A DNA stretch of 64,000 bases from CAVWTN01 sp963757945 (GTDB taxonomy: Bacteria > Vulcanimicrobiota > Vulcanimicrobiia > Vulcanimicrobiales > Vulcanimicrobiaceae), in contig CAVWTN010000001.1 of assembly GCA_963757945.1 (NCBI GenBank), positions 558,001-622,000 on the forward strand. The letters are read 5' to 3'. Of the stretch, positions 26,099 to 37,573 are shown one piece after another. Within the stretch, counting starts at the first letter, position 1; every line of letters starts with the position of its first letter. The notes under the pieces are model-generated. The model saw only the letters and a program-made list of their open reading frames with translations. It was not told the origin of the DNA and searched no databases. The position numbers were made by a program, and so were the translations under genes.

Positions 26099-28696
26099 AT
26101 GACCGCGCAAACCCGTCTCCAGGGGCTCTCGCCCGTAGAAAAGCGCGAACTTCTCGCGAAATTGCTCGCCAAGGAAGCGGCCCGCACGCGCTCGTTCCAG
26201 CTCTCCTTCTCGCAGCAGCGGCTCTGGCTGCTCGATCGCATCGATCCCGGCACGCCCGCGTACAATATCTCGCGCCACCTGCGCATCTTCGGAGAACTCG
26301 ATGTCGCGGCGCTCGAACGGGCGCTCTCGGAGATCGTGCGGCGCCACGAGGTGCTGCGCACGCGCTTTGGGCCGATCGACGACGAACCCGCGCAGATCGT
26401 CGGCCGCGCGAACTCGCTGCCGCTCGACGTCGTCGATCTTCGCAACCTTCCGCGCGACGAGGGCGAGGCGGCGCTGCGCGAACTCGCGCAAGGCGAAGCC
26501 GGCCGCCGCTTCGACCTGACGCACGACCTGATGGTGCGCACGAAGCTCGTCATCCTCGACGCGCAGGAACACGCCCTGCTGCTTGCGTTCCATCACATCG
26601 CGGTCGACGGCTGGTCGATCGAGATCTTCATGGACGAGCTCGAGGCGCTTTACGAGGCCTACCACGCCGGGCGAGAACCCGCTCTCGAGGAGCTCGCGCT
26701 GCAGTACGCGGATTTCGCGACGTGGCAGCGGGAGCGCGCCGAAAGTCCCGCGGATCTCGCGTATTGGCAAGCGCACCTCGCGGGCGCGCCTCCCGTCGTG
26801 AAACTGCCGGCCGATCGGCCGCGGCCTGCGGTCCCCACGTTCGCAGGCGCATCCGCGAGCGCCGCGTTCCCGCGCGCGCTCGCCGATCAGATCGCCGCAC
26901 TCGCGCGTTCCGCAGGCGTCACGCCGTTCATGGTGCTGCTCGCCGCATTTGATGCGCTGCTCGTGCGTTACGGCTGCGGCGAAGACATCGTCGTCGGCAC
27001 GCCGATCGCCGGGCGCTCGCGGCCGGAGCTCGAGCCGCTCATCGGGTTCTTCGTCAACACGCTCGCGCTGCGCGTCGATTGCTCGGGCGATCCGCCGTTC
27101 GCCGAACTGCTCGCGCGCACGAAGGACGTGACGCTCGCCGCATTCGAGCGTCGCGACGTGCCGTTCGAGCGCGTCGTGGAGGCCGTACGGCCGCAGCGCG
27201 TCCCCGGCGCGAACGCGCTGGTGCAAGTGCTCTTCGCCCTTCAGACCGCCTCGCACGAACGGACGGCGTTCGCGGGCTTGCGCATCGAACGGATCCGCGT
27301 CGAGAACACGACCGCGAAATTCGATCTGACGGTCTCGATCTCGGAGTTACGCGAAGGGCTCGAGGTCCAATGCGAGTACTCGACGGCGCTCTTCGATGAG
27401 GCCACGATTCGCCGTCTCCTCGCCGACTACGAACGGCTTGTCGCCGCGTGCGTCGCCGTACCGCAATCGCGCTTGTCCGCGTTCCCGCTCGCGCCGCTGC
27501 CTGCCGCGCCGGCTGCGCCGGCGCCGCAACTCAATGCCGCACCGCGCACGCATTCGCGCGGCGACGAAGCGCCGCCGGACGCGAAGATCCTCGTTCCGCT
27601 GCGCGCGCTGTGGACCTCGATCCTCGGCAAAGACGAGATCCTTCCCGACGACGATTTCTTCGAACTTGGAGGACACTCGCTGGGCGCCGCGCGCCTGCTC
27701 GCCGAGTGCGCCCGGCAATTCTGCCGGCGCGTGTCCTTCGGTGAGTTCTACGCTCGGCCGACGCTCCGCGCGCTCGCGCACTCGCTCGGCGAGCCGCCGG
27801 ACGCGTTGCCGCAGCCGGCGCAGGAAGGCTTGCTGTGGAAGCTGCAGACGGCCGGAGAGCGCGTGCCGTTCTTCTTCCTTCACGGCGACACGGCGGCCGG
27901 CGCGCCGTACTGCCGCGAGATCGCGCGCGGGCTCGGCGCCGATCAGCCGTTCTACGCCTTCGCTCCGCATGGCTCGGACAGCGGCCCCGTCCCGCCGACG
28001 ATCGAGGCAATGGCCGCCGACTTCCTCGCCCGCATCGAGGCGCTCCAGCCGAACGGTCCCTACCGGCTGGGAGGCTTTTGCCAAGGCGGAATCGTCGCGT
28101 TCGAGATGGCGCGCCAACTCGCGGCGCGGAACATCACGGTCGAACGGCTCGTCATCGTCAACGCGCCGGCGCCCGAGCGGCGCTACACCGCGCTCGGGCC
28201 CGCCTTTCGCGCGGTCGCGCCGATCTTACGAGTCTCGCCGCGCCGGCGCCAGGTCCTGCAATTGTTGCTGGTCTCGCGCATCGTGCGCATCCAGGCCGCG
28301 CTGCGGCGCGGACCGCGCGCCGCGCTGGAGCAGATCGGTGACGCGCTCAAGAGCGTCGCCAGGCCACGTGCCTGGCAACTCGCGGCCGGCGGCGACGTCG
28401 CGGGCGCGGCACTCGACGACCGTGCCTTCGAGGCGCTCTTGGCGGCGCAGCGCGGCTATGTCGCGCGCCCGTACGCAGGGGCGATCTCGCTGCTCTGGGC
28501 CGAGGGCGAGCCGCAGCTGTACGACGCGGATCCGACGGTCGGCTGGCAACGCTATGCGCGGACCGTCGACGTCGTGTCGATCCCGGGAGATCATATGTCG
28601 TCGGTCGTCGAGCACGGCGAGCTGGTCGGAACGCTGATCGGCAAGGCGCTCTCCGAAGGCGCCGCCGCGCCGCCCTCCTTAGCGCGCTCGCTCTAG
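26099..28696 (+). CDS. Nonribosomal peptide synthetase 4 (C-T-TE, no A domain)
   Basis: This 865-residue protein has a full condensation domain (about residues 35-460, HHIAVDG starting at His165). An Ala/Pro-rich linker follows, then a carrier domain (Ser527, GGHSLGAA) and a C-terminal type I thioesterase (about 580-850). No adenylation motifs occur between C and T. The thioesterase nucleophile motif reads GGFCQGG, with Cys661 where Ser is usual. His832 (PGDHMSS) fits the catalytic His. It probably performs the last condensation and releases the product. The ATG at 26099 follows a GAGAGG site. Its stop lies in a 24-bp tandem repeat. Confidence 0.93.
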   Translation: MTAQTRLQGLSPVEKRELLAKLLAKEAARTRSFQLSFSQQRLWLLDRIDPGTPAYNISRHLRIFGELDVAALERALSEIVRRHEVLRTRFGPIDDEPAQIVGRANSLPLDVVDLRNLPRDEGEAALRELAQGEAGRRFDLTHDLMVRTKLVILDAQEHALLLAFHHIAVDGWSIEIFMDELEALYEAYHAGREPALEELALQYADFATWQRERAESPADLAYWQAHLAGAPPVVKLPADRPRPAVPTFAGASASAAFPRALADQIAALARSAGVTPFMVLLAAFDALLVRYGCGEDIVVGTPIAGRSRPELEPLIGFFVNTLALRVDCSGDPPFAELLARTKDVTLAAFERRDVPFERVVEAVRPQRVPGANALVQVLFALQTASHERTAFAGLRIERIRVENTTAKFDLTVSISELREGLEVQCEYSTALFDEATIRRLLADYERLVAACVAVPQSRLSAFPLAPLPAAPAAPAPQLNAAPRTHSRGDEAPPDAKILVPLRALWTSILGKDEILPDDDFFELGGHSLGAARLLAECARQFCRRVSFGEFYARPTLRALAHSLGEPPDALPQPAQEGLLWKLQTAGERVPFFFLHGDTAAGAPYCREIARGLGADQPFYAFAPHGSDSGPVPPTIEAMAADFLARIEALQPNGPYRLGGFCQGGIVAFEMARQLAARNITVERLVIVNAPAPERRYTALGPAFRAVAPILRVSPRRRQVLQLLLVSRIVRIQAALRRGPRAALEQIGDALKSVARPRAWQLAAGGDVAGAALDDRAFEALLAAQRGYVARPYAGAISLLWAEGEPQLYDADPTVGWQRYARTVDVVSIPGDHMSSVVEHGELVGTLIGKALSEGAAAPPSLARSL

Positions 28697-28752
28697 CTCA
28701 CCGCAGCGCGCTCGCTCTAGCTCACCGCAGCGCGCTCGCTCTAGCTCACCGC
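28681..28752. repeat. Three perfect 24-bp tandem repeats spanning two convergent stop codons
   Basis: Units lie at 28681-28704, 28705-28728 and 28729-28752 and are identical. Each unit contains CTCTAGCTCA, which gives TAG on the plus strand and TGA on the minus strand. NRPS 4 stops in the first unit and the convergent peptidase gene stops in the third. There are no spacers, so it is not CRISPR-like. Confidence 0.97.
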
Positions 28753-29930
28753 GCGCCGGTCCCATCCCGCGCTCCCACGAGCGCGCGCACGCGTGCTTCC
28801 GGCAGCGCGAAGAACGTGATGCCGTCAGCTCCCGTCGTCGTGCGCGCGGAGAGCAGGGCGTCGTCGATCGCGGCCTCGGTCGCTTCGACGGTCGCGTCGA
28901 AGAGCCCATCGAGCACGTCGGGGTCCGCCACGAGCGTCCGAGCAAGCGTTGGCGGGCCCTCGCGCGGCGTGAGGTTCGTCGTGCTGAACGCGATGAACAG
29001 GTCGCCGCTGGAGACGTGCGACGTCGCGCCGCTGCGCGCAAGGCCCAGCGTCGCGCGCACGGCGAGTTCGCGTAACCGGTTGTGATCGAGCGGCGCGTCC
29101 GTCGCGACGACGACCACGATGCTGCCGTCGGCGGCACGTCCGTGCATGCGGAACGCGGCCGCTTTCGGGAAGATCGGGAGATACTCGCGGGCCAGCAGCC
29201 TTCCGACGGGCACGCCGTCGATGCGCAGTTGCTCGCGCGCGCCGGTGTTCGCGTTCAGGAGCACGCCGACCGTATACCCGCCGCTCGCGGTGCGTCGCGA
29301 CGCCGAGCCGATCCCGGCTTTGAATCCGAACGCCCGCATCCCGGTCCCCGCCCCAACGCCCCCGCGCGCGAACGCTCCCGCGGCGGCCGCGTCGAGCGCG
29401 CGGACCGTATCGTCCGCCGTGACGTGCCGGCCGCGGATGTCGTTGAGCGCCTGATCGTCGCACTCGGCGACGACCGGGAGCGGAACGTCGTCACGGACGC
29501 CGATCGCCGGGTAGCGGCGCAGCATCCAGTCGACGACGCCGTCGTCGACGCGGCCGACGTCGAGCGTGTTCGTGAGCGCGACCGGCACCTCGAGGAAGCC
29601 CGCCTCGTCGACCCAATGCGCGCCGGTCATCTCGCCGTTCCCGTTGAGCGCATAGGTGGCCGCCGCCACGCGTTCGTTCCACGGGTCGGCGTTCGGCAGC
29701 ACGACCGTGACGCCGGTCCGGACCGGACCGCGGCCCTCGATGCGCGGGCCTGCCCCCTCGATCTTCGTCACTTGGCCGACCAGCACGCCCGGCACGTCCG
29801 TGATGAGGTCCAGCGGACCGCTCGCAAGCAACCCAACCGGAACGCGCGACGCGGCTGGGCAGACGGCGGGAACCAGGCTCGCGACGAGTGCGAAAACGCA
29901 GCAGCGCAGCGATCTTCGGAGCAGCAACAT
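28746..29930 (-). CDS. P1/DmpA-family aminopeptidase (S58), exported
   Basis: DmpA-type enzymes are autoprocessing Ntn-fold-like aminopeptidases that act on D-amino-acid or beta-peptide substrates. From the ATG at 29930 the product has 394 residues, with a signal peptide (LRCCVFALVASLVPAVCPAA). Family motifs include DVPGVLVGQVT, GGVGAGTGM and GGYTVGVLLNANTG. The self-cleavage and nucleophile site is Gly269-Ser270 in GSIVVVVATDAPL. It is convergent with NRPS 4 and ends in the shared tandem repeat. It is a candidate for product resistance or turnover, but this family is common outside NRPS loci. Confidence 0.88.
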   Translation of the reverse strand: MLLLRRSLRCCVFALVASLVPAVCPAASRVPVGLLASGPLDLITDVPGVLVGQVTKIEGAGPRIEGRGPVRTGVTVVLPNADPWNERVAAATYALNGNGEMTGAHWVDEAGFLEVPVALTNTLDVGRVDDGVVDWMLRRYPAIGVRDDVPLPVVAECDDQALNDIRGRHVTADDTVRALDAAAAGAFARGGVGAGTGMRAFGFKAGIGSASRRTASGGYTVGVLLNANTGAREQLRIDGVPVGRLLAREYLPIFPKAAAFRMHGRAADGSIVVVVATDAPLDHNRLRELAVRATLGLARSGATSHVSSGDLFIAFSTTNLTPREGPPTLARTLVADPDVLDGLFDATVEATEAAIDDALLSARTTTGADGITFFALPEARVRALVGARDGTGAR

Positions 29931-30024
29931 CACGCTTAGGTTGACTCTTGGGCCGAGGAGTTCTTCCTGCGCGGAGCCTCTTTGGAGAAGGGTCTTTCGG
30001 AGAAAATGGCAGGCACGCAGAACG

Positions 30025-30057
30025 AACCCGGGTAACGAGTCCGGGTTACACCGGAGG
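30025..30057 (+). promoter_or_regulatory. Hairpin and ribosome site ahead of pckA
   Basis: AACCCGG (30025-30031) and CCGGGTT (30041-30047) form a 7-bp stem with a nine-base loop. The stem ends five bases before GGAGG (30053-30057). The position would let it affect ribosome access to pckA. Confidence 0.4.
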
Positions 30058-30066
30058 ATCGCCGCC

Positions 30067-31668
30067 ATTCTCATCGTTTCGAACTCCGCCTCGCGCCTGA
30101 AAGAGCATCTCGGCGCGCTCGGGCTGGCCTCGAGGGACGTGTTCCAAAACCTGTCCGTAGCGGAGCTCTACGAACACGCCCTGCGCCGCAACGAAGCCGT
30201 GCTGGGGGCCGACGGTCAGCTCGTCGTCGAGACGGGCGAACACACCGGCCGCTCGCCGAAGGACAAGTTTTTCGTGCGCGAGCCTTCGAGCGAGCACCAC
30301 ATCGATTGGGGCGAGACGAACCGCCCGATCTCGGCGGAGCGCTTCGATGCGCTCTTCGACCGCGTCGGCGCGTATTTGCGCGGGCGCCCGCTCTATGTGC
30401 TCGACGCCTACGTGGGGGCCGATCCACGCTACCGCCTGCCGATTCGCGTGATCGCGGAGAGCGCCTGGCAGAGCCTGTTCTCCCGCAATCTGTTCATCGT
30501 GCCGGACGAGCTTCCGGAGGATTTCGAACCGGCGTTCACCGTCGTCAGCGCGACGGGCTTCAGCGCGGATCCCGAACGCGACGGGACGCGTTCCGGCACG
30601 TTCGTTCTGGTGAACTTCGCGCGCAACACGGTCCTGATCGGCGGGACGCGCTTCGCGGGCGAAATCAAGAAATCGGTCTTCACCATCATGAATCACCTGA
30701 TGCCGTTGCGCGGCGTGCTGCCGATGCACTGCTCGGCGAACATCGGCCCGCAGGGTGATTCCGCGATCTTCTTCGGACTCTCCGGCACGGGCAAGACCAC
30801 GCTCTCGGCGGATCCCGCGCGTCCGCTGATCGGCGATGACGAGCACGGCTGGTCGGGCGACGGCGTCTTCAATTTCGAGGGCGGCTGTTACGCGAAGGTG
30901 ATTCACTTATCGCAGAAGGCGGAGCCGGAGATCTGGAACGCCTCGCATCGCTTCGGTTCCGTTCTCGAAAACGTCGCGATCGATCCCCGGACGCGCGAAC
31001 TCGATCTCGATTCGGCGCAAAAGACCGAGAACACGCGCAGCGCCTACCCGCTGAACTTCATTCCGAACATCGTCGCGAACTCCATGGGCGGGCATCCGAA
31101 GACGATCGTGATGTTGACGGCCGATGCGTTCGGCGTGCTGCCGCCGATCGCGCGATTGACGAACGAACAGGCGATGTATCATTTCCTCTCCGGGTACACC
31201 GCGAAGGTCGCGGGGACCGAGCGCGGAGTTACCGAGCCCACGGCGACGTTCTCGACCTGTTTCGGCGCGCCGTTCATGGTGCACCGCCCGACGGTCTACG
31301 CCAACTTGCTCGGCGAGCGGATCGCGCACCACGACGTCGCGTGCTGGCTCGTGAACACGGGTTGGAGCGGCGGCGGCCCGGGCGTCGGCGCGCGCATGAA
31401 GCTCGCGTACACGCGGGCGATGGTCAACGCGGCGCTCGATGGTTCGCTGCGCAACGCCGAGTTCACGACGGAGCCGTTCTTCGGCCTGGCGATCCCGCAC
31501 GAGGTCCCCGGCGTGCCGAGCGGCGTCCTTTTCCCGCGAAACGCATGGACTGATACCACTGCGTACGATGCCGCGGCCAAACACCTCGCGAAGCTCTTCG
31601 CGGACAACTTCGCGCGGTTCGCTGCTCACGCGACGCCCGCCGTTAACGCCGTGGCGATTCGCCCTTAG
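30067..31668 (+). CDS. pckA: Phosphoenolpyruvate carboxykinase (ATP)
   Basis: PckA converts oxaloacetate and ATP to phosphoenolpyruvate and CO2, the entry to gluconeogenesis. From the proposed start the product has 533 residues, normal for the ATP-dependent family. It shows GEHTGRSPKDKF, the P-loop GLSGTGKTTLS, the Mg/Asp motif GDDEHGWSGDGVFN, and NTGWSGGGPGVG. No ATG, GTG or TTG fits the family N-terminus. The best ribosome site (GGAGG at 30053) points nine bases ahead to an ATT at 30067, a rare start. Nearer-upstream in-frame codons give an implausible Arg-rich extension. Confidence 0.93.
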   Translation: MLIVSNSASRLKEHLGALGLASRDVFQNLSVAELYEHALRRNEAVLGADGQLVVETGEHTGRSPKDKFFVREPSSEHHIDWGETNRPISAERFDALFDRVGAYLRGRPLYVLDAYVGADPRYRLPIRVIAESAWQSLFSRNLFIVPDELPEDFEPAFTVVSATGFSADPERDGTRSGTFVLVNFARNTVLIGGTRFAGEIKKSVFTIMNHLMPLRGVLPMHCSANIGPQGDSAIFFGLSGTGKTTLSADPARPLIGDDEHGWSGDGVFNFEGGCYAKVIHLSQKAEPEIWNASHRFGSVLENVAIDPRTRELDLDSAQKTENTRSAYPLNFIPNIVANSMGGHPKTIVMLTADAFGVLPPIARLTNEQAMYHFLSGYTAKVAGTERGVTEPTATFSTCFGAPFMVHRPTVYANLLGERIAHHDVACWLVNTGWSGGGPGVGARMKLAYTRAMVNAALDGSLRNAEFTTEPFFGLAIPHEVPGVPSGVLFPRNAWTDTTAYDAAAKHLAKLFADNFARFAAHATPAVNAVAIRP

Positions 31669-31693
31669 CTGAACCGGCGATTCGACCCTAGCT
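31653..31693 (+). repeat. Imperfect 23-bp tandem duplication at the pckA 3' end
   Basis: GGCGATTCGCCCTTAGCT (31653-31670) is repeated 23 bases later as GGCGATTCGACCCTAGCT (31676-31693), 16 of 18 bases matching. The first copy encodes the last pckA codons and stop, and the second lies beyond the stop. Confidence 0.7.
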
Positions 31694-31759
31694 TAGGTTC
31701 CCCTAAAGTACCTTACCAGGCGGACGCTTTCCGGACGAGAGTGCTGTATCATCACAGGC

Positions 31760-31990
31760 ATGTACGTCGAGCGTGACGAGCTTGTGGCGGCTTATCTAGT
31801 CCAGCGGTTTGGAGCCGTGACGCTGGCGATGTCGACGCGCGTGCACTGCTTCGGCGAGGTCACCGAGGCGGAGGCCCGTCAGGCAAACGCGACGCGGAAG
31901 CCGACGGGGCCGCGCCGCAACCTTCACGCGGTGCCGGCGCGCAACGTCATTTTGGGTTCCGACTCAGAGGTCGACGCCCCATTACCTTGA
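31760..31990 (+). CDS. Small hypothetical protein (76 aa)
   Basis: This ATG-initiated frame lies between pckA and the convergent yjbQ-like gene, overlapping that gene's 3' end by 44 bases. The N-terminal half (YVERDELVAAYLVQRFGAVTL) could form a helix-rich fold, and the rest is basic. I do not recognise a family, and the ribosome site is weak (CACAGGC). It may be a real small gene or chance. Confidence 0.3.
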   Translation: MYVERDELVAAYLVQRFGAVTLAMSTRVHCFGEVTEAEARQANATRKPTGPRRNLHAVPARNVILGSDSEVDAPLP

Positions 31991-32396
31991 CGATCACGCG
32001 CTTGGGGCGCCGGCCGTCGAACTCGCCGTAATGAACGCGTTCCCAAGGGCCGAGATCCAACGCCGAGCGCGTGATCGGAACGGTCACTTGATGGCCTAGC
32101 AGCATCCGCTTGAGATGCGCGTCCGCGTTGTCTTCACCGGTGAGATGGTGACGATATTCCGGACGGCGCGGCGCGAGCTCTTCCAGCCAGGTCATGATGT
32201 CCGACCACAAGCCCGATTCATGGTCGTTGACGAAGACGCTCGCCGTGATGTGCATCGCGCTCACCAGGACGAAGCCGTCGTCGATCTGCGATTCCGCGAC
32301 GATCCTCGCGACGTCGTCCGTGATGTCCCGGATCTCGTAGCGCTGCGGCGTCGTGAACGTCAGGTAGGCGGTGTGCGTGGCAAGTCCTTCGCTCAT
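31947..32396 (-). CDS. YjbQ/UPF0047 family protein
   Basis: This 149-residue protein has the compact YjbQ fold signatures: DGFVLVSAMHITASVFVND near the middle, then LTGEDNADAHLKRMLLG and a final GEFDGRR. Some members show weak thiamine-phosphate synthase activity, but the true cellular role is unsettled. The second in-frame ATG at 32396 is preferred because AAAGGAG stands four bases ahead of it. It lies downstream of rpoB on the same strand but is separated from it by a strong terminator. Confidence 0.9.
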   Translation of the reverse strand: MSEGLATHTAYLTFTTPQRYEIRDITDDVARIVAESQIDDGFVLVSAMHITASVFVNDHESGLWSDIMTWLEELAPRRPEYRHHLTGEDNADAHLKRMLLGHQVTVPITRSALDLGPWERVHYGEFDGRRPKRVIVKVMGRRPLSRNPK

Positions 32397-32439
32397 GTCG
32401 CTCCTTTGCTGCATTCCTGCGAGGCGGCGCGCGATAAGG

Positions 32440-32471
32440 AAAGGCCCGCGTCACGAATGCCGCGGGCCTTT
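32440..32471 (-). terminator. Intrinsic terminator after rpoB
   Basis: A perfect 11-bp GC-rich stem AAAGGCCCGCG/CGCGGGCCTTT has a ten-base loop and short T-rich flanks on both strands. It ends rpoB transcription and may also work on the opposite strand. Confidence 0.85.
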
Positions 32472-32496
32472 CTCTTTCGCTCTAAGCTAGCGGCGC

Positions 32497-36399
<3,903 letters not shown>

Positions 36400-36517
36400 G
36401 CTCTTTATAGTTTTCTCTCACTCGGCGCGGGAATGCTCCGGCACGGCAATAGGACGACAGGGGACACGCTCCGCGTGCCCGCCTGCGTCCAGTTTCGGCC
36501 AAGGGGCATAGACGCCT

Positions 36518-36546
36518 ATAATAGCACGGTAATCAAGCCCCCGCAA
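36518..36546 (-). promoter_or_regulatory. Sigma70-type promoter for rpoB
   Basis: On the minus strand, TTGCGG (36541-36546) and TATTAT (36518-36523) are separated by exactly 17 bases. This gives a start site near 36511 and a leader of about 110 bases before rpoB. It supports rpoB having its own promoter rather than being read from a ribosomal protein operon. Confidence 0.6.
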
Positions 36547-36569
36547 CCGCGGCGGCGACTCCGCAAAGC

Positions 36570-36604
36570 AAAAAAAGCGAGGGGCCCGACGGATCGGTGC
36601 CCCC
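36570..36604 (-). terminator. Terminator of the zinc-ribbon gene
   Basis: On the minus strand, a GC-rich stem (36581-36604, GGGGC paired with GCCCC and inner CGA/TCG, with one bulge) is followed by a run of seven T. It separates the zinc-ribbon gene from the rpoB promoter. Confidence 0.75.
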
Positions 36605-36629
36605 CACTCTTTCGCTGTTCGGCTACCGC

Positions 36630-36962
36630 TTAGCGGTAGTTGCTGCGCGGCTGGAAGCAGTCGCGGCAGTACACGGGCTTGTCGCCACGCGGTTGGAACG
36701 GCACTTCGGCCGTCTTGCCGCAACGGCTGCAGGTCGTCGTGAACATTTCACGCGACCGGCCGCCCTCAGCGCGGCCGCCGCCGCCAAAACCGCCTGCGGC
36801 ACCGCCGCCGGCACCACGCTGCGCCTTGCGGGCAGCTCGGCAATCCGGGCAACGGTTAGGCTTGTTCTGGAAGCCTTTGCTGGCGAAGAACTCTTGTTCC
36901 CCAGCGCTGAAAACAAACGGGTTGTTGCAGTCGACGCAGCTCAACGTTTCATCGGTATACAT
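36630..36962 (-). CDS. Small double zinc-ribbon protein
   Basis: This 110-residue protein has an N-terminal zinc ribbon of the zf-trcl type, with SCVDCNNPFVFSAGEQEFF and later RCPDCR. A flexible Gly/Arg-rich linker follows, then a second four-Cys ribbon (CSRCGKTAEVPFQP, YCRDCF). Such proteins are widespread and uncharacterised; the Gly/Arg linker suggests nucleic-acid binding. It has its own terminator and lies upstream of rpoB on the same strand. Confidence 0.85.
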   Translation of the reverse strand: MYTDETLSCVDCNNPFVFSAGEQEFFASKGFQNKPNRCPDCRAARKAQRGAGGGAAGGFGGGGRAEGGRSREMFTTTCSRCGKTAEVPFQPRGDKPVYCRDCFQPRSNYR

Positions 36963-37132
36963 AGTACGAGACTCCAGGCGTCAGGTTGGTGATTTCGACT
37001 CGCTACGTACCGAGATAGGAGCTATGCTGCTAACTGTCGTTGTCCGCGCGGGTTTCGAGTTGCGCTATTCCGACGCCGGGGCCATCGCGCAACTGGACCG
37101 ACTATACCACAAAAGTCGGAAAAGGGAAGAGG

Positions 37133-37573
37133 CTAAAGTTCGAGCTCCATTGTTTGATGGAGGATCCCCGCATCCCAGAGCGTCTCCCCCGTTGAAGTGA
37201 AACCCGCTTTCGCGTAAAAGGATGCGGCATGCATCTGCGCGTGGAGCCGCGCGCGCGCGTAACCCCGCCGGCGCGCCTCGGCGTCCAGCGCCGCCAAGAT
37301 GCGCCCGCCGACGCCCGCGCCGCGCCGGCGAGGCACGACGGCCATTCGGCCGATCTGCACCGTCGCTCCGTCGGCCTGGTAGAATCGGCCGGCACCGATC
37401 GGCTCGTCCCCGTCGCGCACCAGGGCGTGGACCGCGCGCGCATCCGTGCGATCGTGCGCGTCGACTTCGAGTTCGGGCGGAACCCCTTGCTCCTCGACGA
37501 ACACGCGCAGGCGGACCGCGAGTGCGTCGCGCATCCGGCCCGAATCGGTGATGTCGAACAGTTCAACGTGCAC
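37133..37573 (-). CDS. GNAT-family N-acetyltransferase (ElaA-like)
   Basis: This 146-residue acetyltransferase has the ElaA-type N-terminus (ALAVRLRVFVEEQGVP) and the acetyl-CoA loop GRMAVVPRRRGAGVG. The C-terminal strand and helix include HAASFYAKAGF. The GTG at 37573 is preferred because GAGGGAG lies nine bases upstream; an ATG at 37591 has no ribosome site. Its 5' end overlaps the start of the divergent glycosyltransferase gene. The substrate is unknown. Confidence 0.85.
   Translation of the reverse strand: MHVELFDITDSGRMRDALAVRLRVFVEEQGVPPELEVDAHDRTDARAVHALVRDGDEPIGAGRFYQADGATVQIGRMAVVPRRRGAGVGGRILAALDAEARRRGYARARLHAQMHAASFYAKAGFTSTGETLWDAGILHQTMELEL

Noticed and set aside
28681..28752. 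Possible CRISPR array
   Set aside because: The repeats are directly adjacent with no spacers and there are no cas genes.
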